Shown: positions 22,553-31,682 of the stretch, piece after piece
How the letters are laid out: each line of letters starts with the position of its first letter
Numbering within the stretch: the stretch's first letter is position 1
Virus record (IMG/VR): IMGVR_UViG_3300028559_000098
Location: 1-37,276 of that record
Direction: 5' to 3' (one strand)
DNA: 37,276 nt
Origin: a virus
The notes under the pieces: model-generated
Database searches by the model: none
The model's input: the letters and a program-made list of their open reading frames with translations, nothing else
Told to the model about the DNA's origin: nothing
Translations under genes and position numbers: made by a program

Positions 22553-24273
22553 TTTGGCAAATTTTGAAAAAACCAATACCACCCGCCGGTCATATCCGAC
22601 TTGTCCCTCAAACTTTCCACCGTTGCGCCTTTGTATTTGGCGAACGCTTCGAGCCAGCTTTTCCACTTTTTACGGCTCAAATCCTTTTCGCTCCAACCGC
22701 TTGTGTTGAGCCAATCTGTGTACATGGTGTCTTTGGGCACCCGGGCTTCGCATTTGCCGTCTGGCGAGCTTTTAGCCCATTCACTGACCACCTGTTCCAT
22801 CCAGGCTGGGAACGCTGCTTCTGTGGCTTGTATGAGCATTCGCAGTGCTTTGTTTCCACCAGCTTGCGTAAGCAGGCCTTTTGATAGATATTCCTGGCAA
22901 CAGGTGAGCATGAACATGTCGAAAGCCGCCCATTCGTATGGGTCGTTGCCAGATAGCAGGGTGCGCTTGAATTCGTCTTTCGGCTGGTGGCCACTGTTGA
23001 AGTAAGGTGAAATCTCATAATCTGCCCGGCGGCGTTCGTTGCTTTGGCCAATGCCACCTACCACATAGTTGGTGGTTATGAGTAGTTTGGGCGTTTGCCG
23101 GTATTCGACCATCTTTTCGTCTTTACCCTTACGCTCCACGGTCAAGCCTTGCGTGAGTATCACATAGCAGGGTTCAAACTTAAACCAGGTTGGCACGTCA
23201 TCGAACACCATCACACTATGCCACGGGCGGTAACGCTGAAAGGCAAAAGACTTGTCCCAACGAAAGTTGCGCCCGTCAATCCACAAACTTGGCCTTACCA
23301 GGTTCACCCACTTTCCAATCATGCTTTTTCCGGTTCCGCCGTTTGGCTCACTCGATACTTGTTCGTCCATCAGTATCACGGCTTTGTTCACGTCTTCACG
23401 CCGGTAGCGGTGCAAGAGGTAGCCAATGGCAGTACGCAAAGCCTCCGACCTCTTCTCGTTGCCACCGCTCACAAGCTCAACAAAGCGGTAAAAATCGGTT
23501 TTAAAAGGCTTTGGGCTTTTTTTGGTATCAAATGACCTTTGAATCACTTGCGCCTCCCACACAAGCCCGGGAAGGCCTTTTAGAGGCTTTACTTTTATTG
23601 GGTCGGTGGCCGTTACTTCCACATAGCCGCTTTGGAAAACAAAAAAGCTGCTGGTTTCGGTATCTTCGAGAAATTGGCCGCTCAAGTCAGGTAGCCACTC
23701 CATCTTGGCCGGTGTGAAGATGGAGCGTTCCATTTTGAGCAAACACCTGAAAATCTCAGACCTGTAAACGGCGTGTTCGTCAATCTCTACTTGCACCGCC
23801 AACTTTTTTACGATGGATTGAATTTCGGCTTTGATTTGGCCAATGTTGCGTTCGTAAACCACATTGTCAATCACCTGGACTGTTATGTACCCTTCCCTTA
23901 CGTCGCCCTGCATGTAGCGTCTGTAACCTAATTTAATCAAGGTTTTGAGCAAGCGTTCTTCGTCGAGTTGAAGGCTTGTTTTGTTTCCGGTGCCTGCCAC
24001 ATAGCAAAAAGCATGGTTCCATTCGGGCGTACCTGTAAATCTAACACTGTCCACCATCGCCTTAGCATCGGATTCGTGAAAACCAAACATAGTTTTCAAG
24101 GCTATGTAAATGTCCACCACATCACGACCTTTGCTCAACTGTTGCCGGGTGAACACTTCCGCAGTGTCCATGAGCTGGTCTTTGTCCAGGTTTGGCTCTT
24201 TGGGCGGTTTTGGTTTATCAGGCTGCTTTTGACTTGATAGCGTCGTTTGCTGCAATCGTTTCTTGTAATCCAT
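22450..24273 (-). CDS. Phage replication ATPase/helicase (SF3/D5-like)
   Basis: The product is 607 aa. The C-terminal half is an SF3/virulence-E/D5-type ATPase: Walker A NGGTGKS (311-317), Walker B VMVFDDV (354-360), a KLLITTNY sensor region (396-403) and a likely arginine finger in NERRR (412-416). The N-terminal half (about 80-300) has no clear primase catalytic motif. It probably unwinds the phage origin. Its final 40 codons contain the iteron cluster, giving AYIGAYIGG in the protein. The start overlaps the previous gene by 56 nt; a later ATG at 24168 is possible. Confidence 0.85.
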   Translation of the reverse strand: MDYKKRLQQTTLSSQKQPDKPKPPKEPNLDKDQLMDTAEVFTRQQLSKGRDVVDIYIALKTMFGFHESDAKAMVDSVRFTGTPEWNHAFCYVAGTGNKTSLQLDEERLLKTLIKLGYRRYMQGDVREGYITVQVIDNVVYERNIGQIKAEIQSIVKKLAVQVEIDEHAVYRSEIFRCLLKMERSIFTPAKMEWLPDLSGQFLEDTETSSFFVFQSGYVEVTATDPIKVKPLKGLPGLVWEAQVIQRSFDTKKSPKPFKTDFYRFVELVSGGNEKRSEALRTAIGYLLHRYRREDVNKAVILMDEQVSSEPNGGTGKSMIGKWVNLVRPSLWIDGRNFRWDKSFAFQRYRPWHSVMVFDDVPTWFKFEPCYVILTQGLTVERKGKDEKMVEYRQTPKLLITTNYVVGGIGQSNERRRADYEISPYFNSGHQPKDEFKRTLLSGNDPYEWAAFDMFMLTCCQEYLSKGLLTQAGGNKALRMLIQATEAAFPAWMEQVVSEWAKSSPDGKCEARVPKDTMYTDWLNTSGWSEKDLSRKKWKSWLEAFAKYKGATVESLRDKSDMTGGWYWFFQNLPKAHIEGSKAYIGAYIGGSENDGLTFSESDNELPF

Positions 24274-24910
24274 CCAAAATGGCTGTTAATCGGTTGGCGT
24301 GTTTAATCAGTACATGAGGTTGTAGTTGAGCGTATTTGTCCAAGGCATCCACAATGTCCTGGCAAGCAATAGCCGCTTTCATTTTTTCGCCCTTCTTTTC
24401 GGTGGCCGCCCGAATTTTCAGGATTGACTCTGCTTGAGTTTGCATGTCCATCATAGTTAGGTACTTCACCACGTCCGACAATTGCATGTAAAGTGGCGTG
24501 TCTTCATGGTACAGTTTGGCGGTCAATGTGGCTATCAAACCGGGCGAATTGGTTTCGTCAACTATCTTTTTGAGCCTTTCAATGCAGAAAGCCCGAATGC
24601 ACCATTCAAATAAGGCAAAGACATCATTGTTCAAGTAATAAGCCGGCACACTCATTGCCAGTAAACTATTCAAAGTGGCCGTCCATCCGTTGGCTTGTGC
24701 GCCCGAAATAATTTCGGTATCGGTTGGGTGCATGTTGTGGACTTCACCGGCTTTAAATAAGTCCCAAGCGGCCTCAAATTGCTCAAAAAGCCACTTAGCA
24801 AATGGCACGTCGAACATTTCAGAGGTGAGATATTCACGTGCCATGGCATAAGTGGAGCGGTCGGAAAGGATTACCGCCGCTATTCTGTTTTCAATGTCAG
24901 ACTTTCGCAT
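24218..24910 (-). CDS. DnaB N-terminal-domain-like replication protein
   Basis: The product is 230 aa from the ATG at 24910 (14-nt overlap with the upstream gene); an upstream start at 24967 would overlap 71 nt. It begins RKSDIENRIAAVILSDRSTYA, then EMFDVPFAKWLFEQFEAAWDLFKAGE, close to the DnaB N-terminal collar domain ('E..lLg.ll.d...l..f.....hr.If.ai..l...g...'). No ATPase domain follows. It may load or tether the ATPase encoded next. Function is inferred. Confidence 0.6.
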   Translation of the reverse strand: MRKSDIENRIAAVILSDRSTYAMAREYLTSEMFDVPFAKWLFEQFEAAWDLFKAGEVHNMHPTDTEIISGAQANGWTATLNSLLAMSVPAYYLNNDVFALFEWCIRAFCIERLKKIVDETNSPGLIATLTAKLYHEDTPLYMQLSDVVKYLTMMDMQTQAESILKIRAATEKKGEKMKAAIACQDIVDALDKYAQLQPHVLIKHANRLTAILDGLQETIAANDAIKSKAA

Positions 24911-25205
24911 GGCGGGCAATGATTGAAACCTGGTGTAAAGCATTTGCAATTTCGTCCCAGTGGTCACGAATTGATTTCATTTGCTCAATTGACTTCATGT
25001 CGGGTGCCACCTTTTTGGCGGCTATCAGACGTGAAAGGTTGTTTGCTTTTGACTTGTAAAACCCGGCGTGTTTGGCATAAGTTATACCATCAGGGTCGAG
25101 CTTTTTAATGGCTTCAATGGCATCCATTACAGACTTTTCGCCTTTGTAAGTGTGCCTGATTTCTTCGATTTGTTTTACCAGTTGGTTTGGATTTAAAGCT
25201 GTCAT
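24897..25205 (-). CDS. Hypothetical helical protein of the replication module
   Basis: The product is 102 aa from the ATG at 25205; the upstream extension to 25253 lies in terminator-like sequence. It is charged and helical (QLVKQIEEIRHTYKGEKSVM, then NNLSRLIAAKKVAPDMK). It ends by overlapping the DnaB-N-like gene, so the two are probably co-translated. No family is recognised. Confidence 0.6.
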   Translation of the reverse strand: MTALNPNQLVKQIEEIRHTYKGEKSVMDAIEAIKKLDPDGITYAKHAGFYKSKANNLSRLIAAKKVAPDMKSIEQMKSIRDHWDEIANALHQVSIIARHAKV

Positions 25206-25237
25206 ATCGTTGATTTTTGAATTGTGATTTTTGAAAG

Positions 25238-25273
25238 AAAAAAGGCAACTCAAGCCAAAGGCTACCCGCTGCC
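25238..25273 (-). terminator. Rho-independent terminator-like hairpin after the helicase-methyltransferase gene
   Basis: On minus, an interrupted stem has outer GGCA/TGCC (25270-25273 with 25244-25247) and inner AGCC/GGCT with a TTT loop (25253-25263). It is followed by six T (25243-25238). It begins 27 nt after the stop at 25300 and ends before the ATG at 25205. It may separate two transcription units of the early region. Confidence 0.55.
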
Positions 25274-25299
25274 TGGATTTTTATTTAACTAAAACCTGA

Positions 25300-27777
25300 T
25301 TAACTAAACAAGGTCGGCTGGTTCATTTTGTATTCGGTGGCAGTCAGGTACCCAACACCGTCTTTCCAGTAGTTTGTATTCAATTCAGTGGCCAAAGCCT
25401 TGCGGCCTAATTTAAGGCTCACAACAGGGGTTGAAGCTATGCCACCAAAAGGGTCAAACACCGATTCGCCGGGGTTTGTGTATCTGGTTATCAACCGTTC
25501 GATTATGTCCAATTGAAGCGGGCAGACGTGCTTTTGTTTCTTGCCCATGCTTTGCGCCGTGTTGAGCGTATTTATCCGATTTATGTCAGTCCAAACATCA
25601 GGGTGTTGGCTCTCTGGTGGCAGACTCATGTAGTTTGAACTTAGCCTGTTGAGGCAGTCGAGCTTTTCCGAAATGTCCACATGGTTTTCAAAATTGTAAG
25701 GGTTGATATCTTGGTAAATTTGCCAACCAATGCGCACCATTTCTTCACTCAACTTTTTCAGCTCTTCCTGGTCAAGTAGTCGGTGTCCGTTGCTTTTCCA
25801 ATACGAATGAGCGTCGAGTTGCCACCGGGCACGGGTGTATTCTTCTTTCGATTTCACCACCGGAACATCGGCGTAACTGTTGCCGGTATCGGTTGGCTTT
25901 TTTCGGAAAATAAGCACATATTCAGGTAGCCCAACGCCCATTTTAGTAGCGTCTTTGCATTGCTCAGACCACCCCAATCGGTACGTTTGGTTGTTTTCCC
26001 TAACTACATCTGTGGTAATGGTAATCTTGCCCATCAGGTACCATCCATGCTCTACAAAGTGGGCAACGGTTTTGCCCGAAAAATCATCCACATGAATAAA
26101 GCCACCTTCGCTTTCGTAGCTAAACCTGATACGGTCTTTCACGTGAATGGCTGCTATCCGACCGGGTCGGGTTATTCGGTGCAATTCGCTGGTCAAAAAT
26201 CCCAGTTGTTTGAAAAACTCAAGATCGCCACCGTTGTGGCCCATGTCATGGTAGCTTTCGGAGTATTCAAACTGGTCGCTGAATGGTATGCTGGTCAACA
26301 CCATGTCCACACTATTTTCATCCATGTTTTGGCACTCTAATACAGCGTCATTGTTGATAAAAGTCCAGTCTTTTCCCTGTTGCACTTTGCGTTCCACACC
26401 CATTGCCCGCTTGAGTTGGCTTGCCAGTGAGTTGATGGATAGACCATGCTCTTTGATGATGTTAGTCATCTTTTCCACCATCTCATTGTGGCGTTGCCAC
26501 TTTTCGCCCAACTTTTTTACAATCTGATCCTCGGCATCCGTGTAAATGATGTGGATTTCGACCGTGGCCGACTGCTGAAAACGGTAAATCCTGTGAACTG
26601 CTTGGATAAAATCATTGAACTTGTAATCAATGCCTAAAAAGATAGCCTTGTGGCAGTGGTATTGAAAATTGCAACCCGATCCTGCTATTTCAGGTTTAGT
26701 GGCCAAATACTGCAATTCACCATTCTTGAAAGCCTCCAACCTTTGCTCACGAATAGCATGGTCCAGGTTGCCCATTACTGAGGCAGACTGTGGCAAGGCC
26801 TTTTCAATTGCCCGGCGCTCGTCTTCCAAATTGTGCCAAAGCAAAAAGTGGTCTTTTGGGCTTTCGTTCACAATTTCGAGCATTTTGGAAACCCTGGAAT
26901 CAAGGCTCACACGCTTTTCTTTTGCAGCGTGTTGCACACTGATAGCAGCGTCGGCAAAAAGTTTTAAGTTACCGTCCCTGTCAATGGTTTGCCCCCGATC
27001 GTTCACGCTCACACGGTGGTAATGAACTTTCATAGGTGGAAGATCGTAGCCCGTGTCTGGATAGCCCAAATCAGATGGTTTGGTCAAAAAAGTAGCCCAA
27101 CTGCTTACCCAATGCCAAAACTCATTTTCCATGTTTTCCAATAGGCTTGAATTATGAGCCTTACTGCTGTCTCTTTTGAAGAAGCGGCTTAAAGCTTGTG
27201 TAATGTCCATAATGCCCAAAAAGTCGGCGTACTTCAAAAGCTCATGGTATTCGTTTGGAGATGGGGTGGCAGTGAACACAAACCGATAAGGCACCTGTTT
27301 GAAATTGCTCAAAATATATTGAGTTGTAAGGGTGCCCATGCTTCTGATCACGGAAGCTTCGTCGAAACAGACACCTCCAAAAACTGACGGGTCAAAGTTC
27401 CCATCCCGAATCCTTTCATAATTCGATAGGTAAATTTTAGCCTCTGTTACCTGACTGGCATTGGTTACATATTCAGGTTCCAGGTTCAACAGTTTGGCAT
27501 CGGCCAAAAATTCGCCTTTTACACCCAATGGTAAGCCAATCAGCACGGGTTTTCCGGTTTCAACAATGACTTGCCTGGCTGTTTCGAGTTGCATCAGTGT
27601 TTTGCCCAATCCGAAACTGGCAAACACTGCCCGTCGGCCTCCCTCAATAGCCCATTTCACAATGTCGGCTTGGTGCGGGAAAAGTTGTTCACTTACAGAT
27701 TGCGGCTCAAATCCGTGGCTTTCGGCCAACTTCACTTTTTGAGCCAAAAAGTTGAGGTATTTTTTTTGTTTGTTCAT
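25300..27777 (-). CDS. SNF2/DEAD-like helicase fused to DNA methyltransferase
   Basis: The product is 825 aa. Residues 1-440 are an SF2 helicase: FGLGKT (55-60), FDEAS (138-142), FTATPSP (168-174), and HRIYRFQQ (395-402) as motif VI. Residues about 460-825 are a beta-class (N4/N6) methyltransferase with catalytic motif TSIPFSD (495-501), where the usual S/D-P-P-Y has become S-I-P-F. Motif I is VFDPFGGIAST (773-783) near the C-terminus. It ends QPTLFS (820-825), which fits the sliding-clamp-binding pattern QxxLF. It probably modifies phage DNA against host restriction. The target site is unknown. Confidence 0.85.
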   Translation of the reverse strand: MNKQKKYLNFLAQKVKLAESHGFEPQSVSEQLFPHQADIVKWAIEGGRRAVFASFGLGKTLMQLETARQVIVETGKPVLIGLPLGVKGEFLADAKLLNLEPEYVTNASQVTEAKIYLSNYERIRDGNFDPSVFGGVCFDEASVIRSMGTLTTQYILSNFKQVPYRFVFTATPSPNEYHELLKYADFLGIMDITQALSRFFKRDSSKAHNSSLLENMENEFWHWVSSWATFLTKPSDLGYPDTGYDLPPMKVHYHRVSVNDRGQTIDRDGNLKLFADAAISVQHAAKEKRVSLDSRVSKMLEIVNESPKDHFLLWHNLEDERRAIEKALPQSASVMGNLDHAIREQRLEAFKNGELQYLATKPEIAGSGCNFQYHCHKAIFLGIDYKFNDFIQAVHRIYRFQQSATVEIHIIYTDAEDQIVKKLGEKWQRHNEMVEKMTNIIKEHGLSINSLASQLKRAMGVERKVQQGKDWTFINNDAVLECQNMDENSVDMVLTSIPFSDQFEYSESYHDMGHNGGDLEFFKQLGFLTSELHRITRPGRIAAIHVKDRIRFSYESEGGFIHVDDFSGKTVAHFVEHGWYLMGKITITTDVVRENNQTYRLGWSEQCKDATKMGVGLPEYVLIFRKKPTDTGNSYADVPVVKSKEEYTRARWQLDAHSYWKSNGHRLLDQEELKKLSEEMVRIGWQIYQDINPYNFENHVDISEKLDCLNRLSSNYMSLPPESQHPDVWTDINRINTLNTAQSMGKKQKHVCPLQLDIIERLITRYTNPGESVFDPFGGIASTPVVSLKLGRKALATELNTNYWKDGVGYLTATEYKMNQPTLFS

Positions 27778-27813
27778 TTTACAAATTCGTTTAAAAGTGA
27801 ACCGTCCATGAGC

Positions 27814-28581
27814 TTAGGATAGTTCGTGAATAATTTTGATGTTCCGGAAGAGCTCAAACGCAATCCAGGGATTGACACCATTTCCGATACCTTTAATTGC
27901 AGCCAATTCGGAGGCAACATCAGGCATTGGGCTAATTCGCCCGAAAGCGGGAATTGGATAAATTCGGCCAGACTGACCTCGTGCATGTTGCCAGTCCCAA
28001 AGTACCCTTTGGTTTTCCATGCTTTCTTCCAATAGCGTTTTATCAAGCCACCCATCAGGTTTGGGTGTTCCAATGTCCTGGCTGTTACCAGTGCGCAACT
28101 TGCCACCGGCGTGGGCCACGAGAAATATTCGCTGCCTCTGGTTATTGCCTCCTGTTGCGTAAGAGCATAGACTATACGCTTGGCAGGTGTAACCTTGATT
28201 TTCCAAGTCAGATACCTTTCGGTCGAGAACCATGTTTGAGATGCTCCCAACAACATTTTCGTTAACAATCCAAGATGGTCTGACTGCCTTGATGATTCTA
28301 AGCATTTCCGGCCAGAGGAAACGAGGATCATTCGTGCCTTTTCTTTTGCCACCAATGGAGTTGGGTTGGCATGGGTCTCCCTCAAAGACAATGTCAACTG
28401 GTGGGAGTGTTTCCGCTTGTACGTCCTTAATGTCGGCGTATCGTTTTGCACGTGGCCAATGTCTTTGTAAGTGTTCATGGTAAACTGTTTCAATTTCAAC
28501 TTGTACAATTGTTTCAATGCCTGCCATTTCGGCTCCTAAGTCCATGGCTCCAATGCCAGTAAACAGGCTTATGCCTTTCAT
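27814..28581 (-). CDS. C5-cytosine DNA methyltransferase
   Basis: The product is 255 aa. Motif I is ISLFTGIGAMDLG (4-16), motif IV EGDPCQPNS with catalytic Cys71, motif VI VNENV (106-110), motif VIII QRQRIFLVAHA (148-158) and motif IX-X GIGNGVNPWIAFELF (231-245). At 255 aa it is short for the family (usually over 300), with a small target-recognition region. It overlaps the upstream Pif1-like gene by 4 nt. It probably protects phage DNA from restriction. A second long frame overlies almost all of it; see findings. Confidence 0.9.
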   Translation of the reverse strand: MKGISLFTGIGAMDLGAEMAGIETIVQVEIETVYHEHLQRHWPRAKRYADIKDVQAETLPPVDIVFEGDPCQPNSIGGKRKGTNDPRFLWPEMLRIIKAVRPSWIVNENVVGSISNMVLDRKVSDLENQGYTCQAYSLCSYATGGNNQRQRIFLVAHAGGKLRTGNSQDIGTPKPDGWLDKTLLEESMENQRVLWDWQHARGQSGRIYPIPAFGRISPMPDVASELAAIKGIGNGVNPWIAFELFRNIKIIHELS

Positions 28582-29783
28582 TTTACTTTTATTTTAAGAC
28601 CATCTGGGCTTTTCACCCTTGATAATGCCACATACATTTGACCTTTCTGAAAGCACGGCTTTGATAAATCAATCGTGACTTTTTCAAAGGTCAAACCCTG
28701 TGATTTGTGAATGCTAAGAGCATAGGCCAATTTGATTGGGTATTGGGTTATTGATCCCAATTCTTTTAGTTCCAACTTCTCTTTGGAATCGCTCAACACG
28801 TACTCTTTTTTGGCAAGCGTGACCTTTTCAAGTGCATACTTAATTTCGCCAACCTTGATAAAATAGCAATCATTTCTGCTTACAAAAGTGCCAATGGTGC
28901 CGTTTACCAATTCGCCATTATTCGAGTTAATCAGGTACATGATTTTGGCACCATTTTTTACCCTGATTTCAGACTGAAGGTTGAAGTCATCAGCCCGAAT
29001 GTTGCCTTCCACATGTGCTGTAAATACAATCTCAGGACTGTCTATTTTGGCAAGGCCTTGCTTATTGTAAAGCTCCACAGTTGAGTTGTGTGGTGCCAAC
29101 ACGATCCCATCGGGCTCGTCGCTTACAAACTGTCTGAAATACTCACTTTTGCCACCGTCACGGATAATGTTCAAATTGTCAATAAACTCAGGGTCTGATT
29201 GTCTTAAAACCTCAGTCAATTCCACTTCGACCACATTAAGCGATTTGTAAATTGCGGCGTGGTAAAATTCTTCGCCTTCGTACATTGAATAGAGCACTGA
29301 CCGTGTATTGTCGCTCAATGGAGGTAGCAACTGCTTCATGTCTCCAATGAATATGACCTGCTTTGTTTTAAGACCAGCGCAACCATTTTTCAAAAGCGTA
29401 AAATTCATACCGTCCAGCACATCAGGCCTAAGCATTGACACTTCGTCAATAAGTATCACTTCAACTTGGTCCAGTAGTCGGCGTTTTTCGGTTTTTAAAA
29501 AATTGCAGGACTTAAAGTCTAAAACACCGTTTGGGTTGAGTGAGAAAAGCGAATGAATGGTTTGACCTCCAATATTGTTTGCAGCTATTCCGGTAGGTGC
29601 CACAGCCACAAACTTTTTGGACTGTTCGTTAAGTATTTTCATCAACTGTTTCACGACGTAAGACTTTCCGGTGCCGGCTTTTCCAGTTAAGAAAATGTTT
29701 TTGCCCTCTTTAGCGGCTTTAAGAAATAGCTGTTGTGAAGCGGATAGGTTAGCAACTTCCACTTGTTTTTCAATCGTTTCCAT
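28578..29783 (-). CDS. Pif1/RecD-like SF1B helicase
   Basis: The product is 401 aa. Walker A is TGKAGTGKS (33-41), then VAPTGIAANNIGG (61-73), Walker B VILIDEVSM (108-116), IFIGDMKQLLPP and LTEVLRQSDPEF. The C-terminal motifs are YALSIHKSQGLTF and QMYVALSRVK. This order defines Pif1/RecD2-type 5'-3' helicases, as in T4 Dda-like functions. It would remove roadblocks or assist recombination in the cytoplasm. It overlaps its upstream neighbour by one base and the methyltransferase by 4 nt. Confidence 0.9.
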   Translation of the reverse strand: METIEKQVEVANLSASQQLFLKAAKEGKNIFLTGKAGTGKSYVVKQLMKILNEQSKKFVAVAPTGIAANNIGGQTIHSLFSLNPNGVLDFKSCNFLKTEKRRLLDQVEVILIDEVSMLRPDVLDGMNFTLLKNGCAGLKTKQVIFIGDMKQLLPPLSDNTRSVLYSMYEGEEFYHAAIYKSLNVVEVELTEVLRQSDPEFIDNLNIIRDGGKSEYFRQFVSDEPDGIVLAPHNSTVELYNKQGLAKIDSPEIVFTAHVEGNIRADDFNLQSEIRVKNGAKIMYLINSNNGELVNGTIGTFVSRNDCYFIKVGEIKYALEKVTLAKKEYVLSDSKEKLELKELGSITQYPIKLAYALSIHKSQGLTFEKVTIDLSKPCFQKGQMYVALSRVKSPDGLKIKVK

Positions 29784-31267
29784 CAGGCGTAAATTTGAAT
29801 TTGATGTTCAACCCAGTTAGGGTTATAGTCTTTCAGTGAAGCGTAGGTACTCAGTAGTTGCTCAAATATGGTTTGCTCCATTTCTGGCAAATCGGCGGCT
29901 TGTGCTTTCAGTTGGCGAACAAGCCAACCCGGTTTGTAGCCCTTGTGAGTACGAATAATCTCAAGCTCAGGAATAGTGAGCGTGTCGCTTGGTTTGCGCA
30001 ACAGGTCGGCCAATTCGCCGCTACCTTGCATGATTGCCAGTTGTTCTTCAATGTCAACAAACTCAACTTGCTTTAGCTTTTTCGGCACCCTAAAGTTGTG
30101 TCCACATTCTTCGCAGTTGGCGGCACTTAGATGCTGCAATAGTCCACAACTCGGGCATTCCTTTGCCGGGCTTGCACCTGCTTTCTTTTTCTTCTTAGTG
30201 TCGGCTCCGGTGGCTAAATCGGGTATTTCATCCATCGGAAACCCTCCAAAATGGTAGTAGTTGCCGCCTTGGTCAATCACAATAGCCTGTTGCTTGGTGC
30301 CATGTGGCCTTAGCACACGGCCTACCATTTGCAGGTATAGGCTCTTGCTCACGGTTGAGCGGTTGAGTATGGCAACCTCAGCTTGCGGTATGTCCACGCC
30401 CTCGGTGAACAGGTTCACGTTGCAAAGCAGATCCACGTCGCCTCGGCGCAAAGCGTTCACCAGATTGTCACGCTCCAACACAGGTGTGTCGCCGTCCACA
30501 TGAGCGGCACGGTAACCAGCATCCCGAAAGGCTTGCACGGCTCCAACGCTCACGTTCACTTTGGGATTGAAAACAAAGCCACGTTTACCATCGGCAAAGC
30601 GTCTGTAATTGTCCACCATGGCACCGTACATTTCCCGACGGTCAAACATTGAGGCCAATTCGTTGGGGTCGTAATCGCTGCCTTTTATCTTGACTTTAGA
30701 AAAGTCAACCTTTGGCCCATAAAATTTGGGTGCCACCAAAAACCCGTCCGATACCAAGTCTTTCATGGTAACCGGGTAAATCATTTTGTGGTACAGGTCG
30801 CCCAAAGGTTTGCCGTCGGTTCGATAAGGTGTTGCCGTCAATCCGATCACATGGCTGCCAATGGCAGTATAATGGTCAATCAACCGTTTCCAGGTAGGGG
30901 ATGTGCTATGGTGGCATTCGTCAAGGAAAACAACATCGGCATGTGGTGGTGTTCGCCTTCCAAGTGTTTGCACGCTGGCCACTTGCACCGGTGCGATAAC
31001 CATTCTCTTTGAACCCTGAATGATACCTGGACGGATTCCATAAAGCCGCAACCTGTCGGCTGCATTGTCTATCAGTTCACGCCTATGGGCAAGAAACAAA
31101 ACCGTTCGCTTTTGCTCAATCATTTCAAAAATGAGTGAAGCTGCTATGGTGGTTTTGCCGCCCCCGGTGGGAAGGCCAATAATCACCTTTTGGGTGCCAT
31201 TGGCCAATTCAACATGGAGTTGGTTGCTTGCCGTTACCTGATAGTCTCTAAGTTGCGGAATGGTCAT
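29783..31267 (-). CDS. DEAD/DEAH-box helicase with zinc finger (UvsW/ResIII-like)
   Basis: The product is 494 aa from the ATG at 31267 (4-nt gap after the previous stop); a start at 31297 would overlap it by 26 nt. Motifs include IPQLRDYQ (Q motif), LPTGGGKTT (32-40), FLDECHHS (114-121), GLTATPYR, LFTEGVDIPQ and QMVGRVLRPHG. A later KECPSCGLLQHL...CEECGH pair of CxxC motifs forms a zinc ribbon. Such SF2 enzymes in phages remodel replication or recombination intermediates. No nuclease domain is attached, so it is not a restriction subunit. Confidence 0.88.
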   Translation of the reverse strand: MTIPQLRDYQVTASNQLHVELANGTQKVIIGLPTGGGKTTIAASLIFEMIEQKRTVLFLAHRRELIDNAADRLRLYGIRPGIIQGSKRMVIAPVQVASVQTLGRRTPPHADVVFLDECHHSTSPTWKRLIDHYTAIGSHVIGLTATPYRTDGKPLGDLYHKMIYPVTMKDLVSDGFLVAPKFYGPKVDFSKVKIKGSDYDPNELASMFDRREMYGAMVDNYRRFADGKRGFVFNPKVNVSVGAVQAFRDAGYRAAHVDGDTPVLERDNLVNALRRGDVDLLCNVNLFTEGVDIPQAEVAILNRSTVSKSLYLQMVGRVLRPHGTKQQAIVIDQGGNYYHFGGFPMDEIPDLATGADTKKKKKAGASPAKECPSCGLLQHLSAANCEECGHNFRVPKKLKQVEFVDIEEQLAIMQGSGELADLLRKPSDTLTIPELEIIRTHKGYKPGWLVRQLKAQAADLPEMEQTIFEQLLSTYASLKDYNPNWVEHQIQIYA

Positions 31268-31271
31268 ACTT

Positions 31272-31643
31272 TTAAAATAAGTCATCATTGTTTTCAAGCA
31301 ATGCTTTAGAACTTGCTGCTTGCCAGATTTCAGGATGATTGTCTTTAAGCTCTTTTAGAAACTGGGCATCTTGCTTAGACATGATTTCAGGGTTGTAAGT
31401 GTTGATAGGTTGAACATCTAACTTTTCGGCTTGAAGTCTGGCAAATTCCTCTGAGCAAGGGTTTATGGAGTAAATTGCCTTTGCGCCCAATAGCTTTGTA
31501 AATGCTTCACGTTTAGATGTTGCCGGTATTTCAACCCTTACGAATGAACTTCCACCCCATTCGTATTCACTCACATAACCGGCTAATTTGGTGTGGCCGA
31601 ATAGTTCGACCACTGCCCATGCTTTGAAGCTATTGTCCTCCAT
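31272..31643 (-). CDS. Hypothetical early protein
   Basis: The product is 123 aa. The N-terminal half is beta-rich (FKAWAVVELFGHTKLAGYVSE, then SSFVRVEIPAT) with KLLGAKAIYSINPCSEEFA. The C-terminal third is a helical, charged DNA-region-like tail (DAQFLKELKDNHPEIWQAA). Small proteins with this acidic beta domain occur next to helicases in phage early operons, but I cannot assign a family. It lies in a tight operon, 39 nt after the Gp157-like stop. Confidence 0.6.
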   Translation of the reverse strand: MEDNSFKAWAVVELFGHTKLAGYVSEYEWGGSSFVRVEIPATSKREAFTKLLGAKAIYSINPCSEEFARLQAEKLDVQPINTYNPEIMSKQDAQFLKELKDNHPEIWQAASSKALLENNDDLF

Positions 31644-31682
31644 TTTCGGCTTTGGTTTCTTTCAATCTTTCAGCTTGCATGA

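Noticed and set aside
29783-31267. Type III restriction subunit
   Set aside because: The helicase motifs and a zinc ribbon are present but no nuclease domain or paired Mod gene. A UvsW-like phage helicase fits better.
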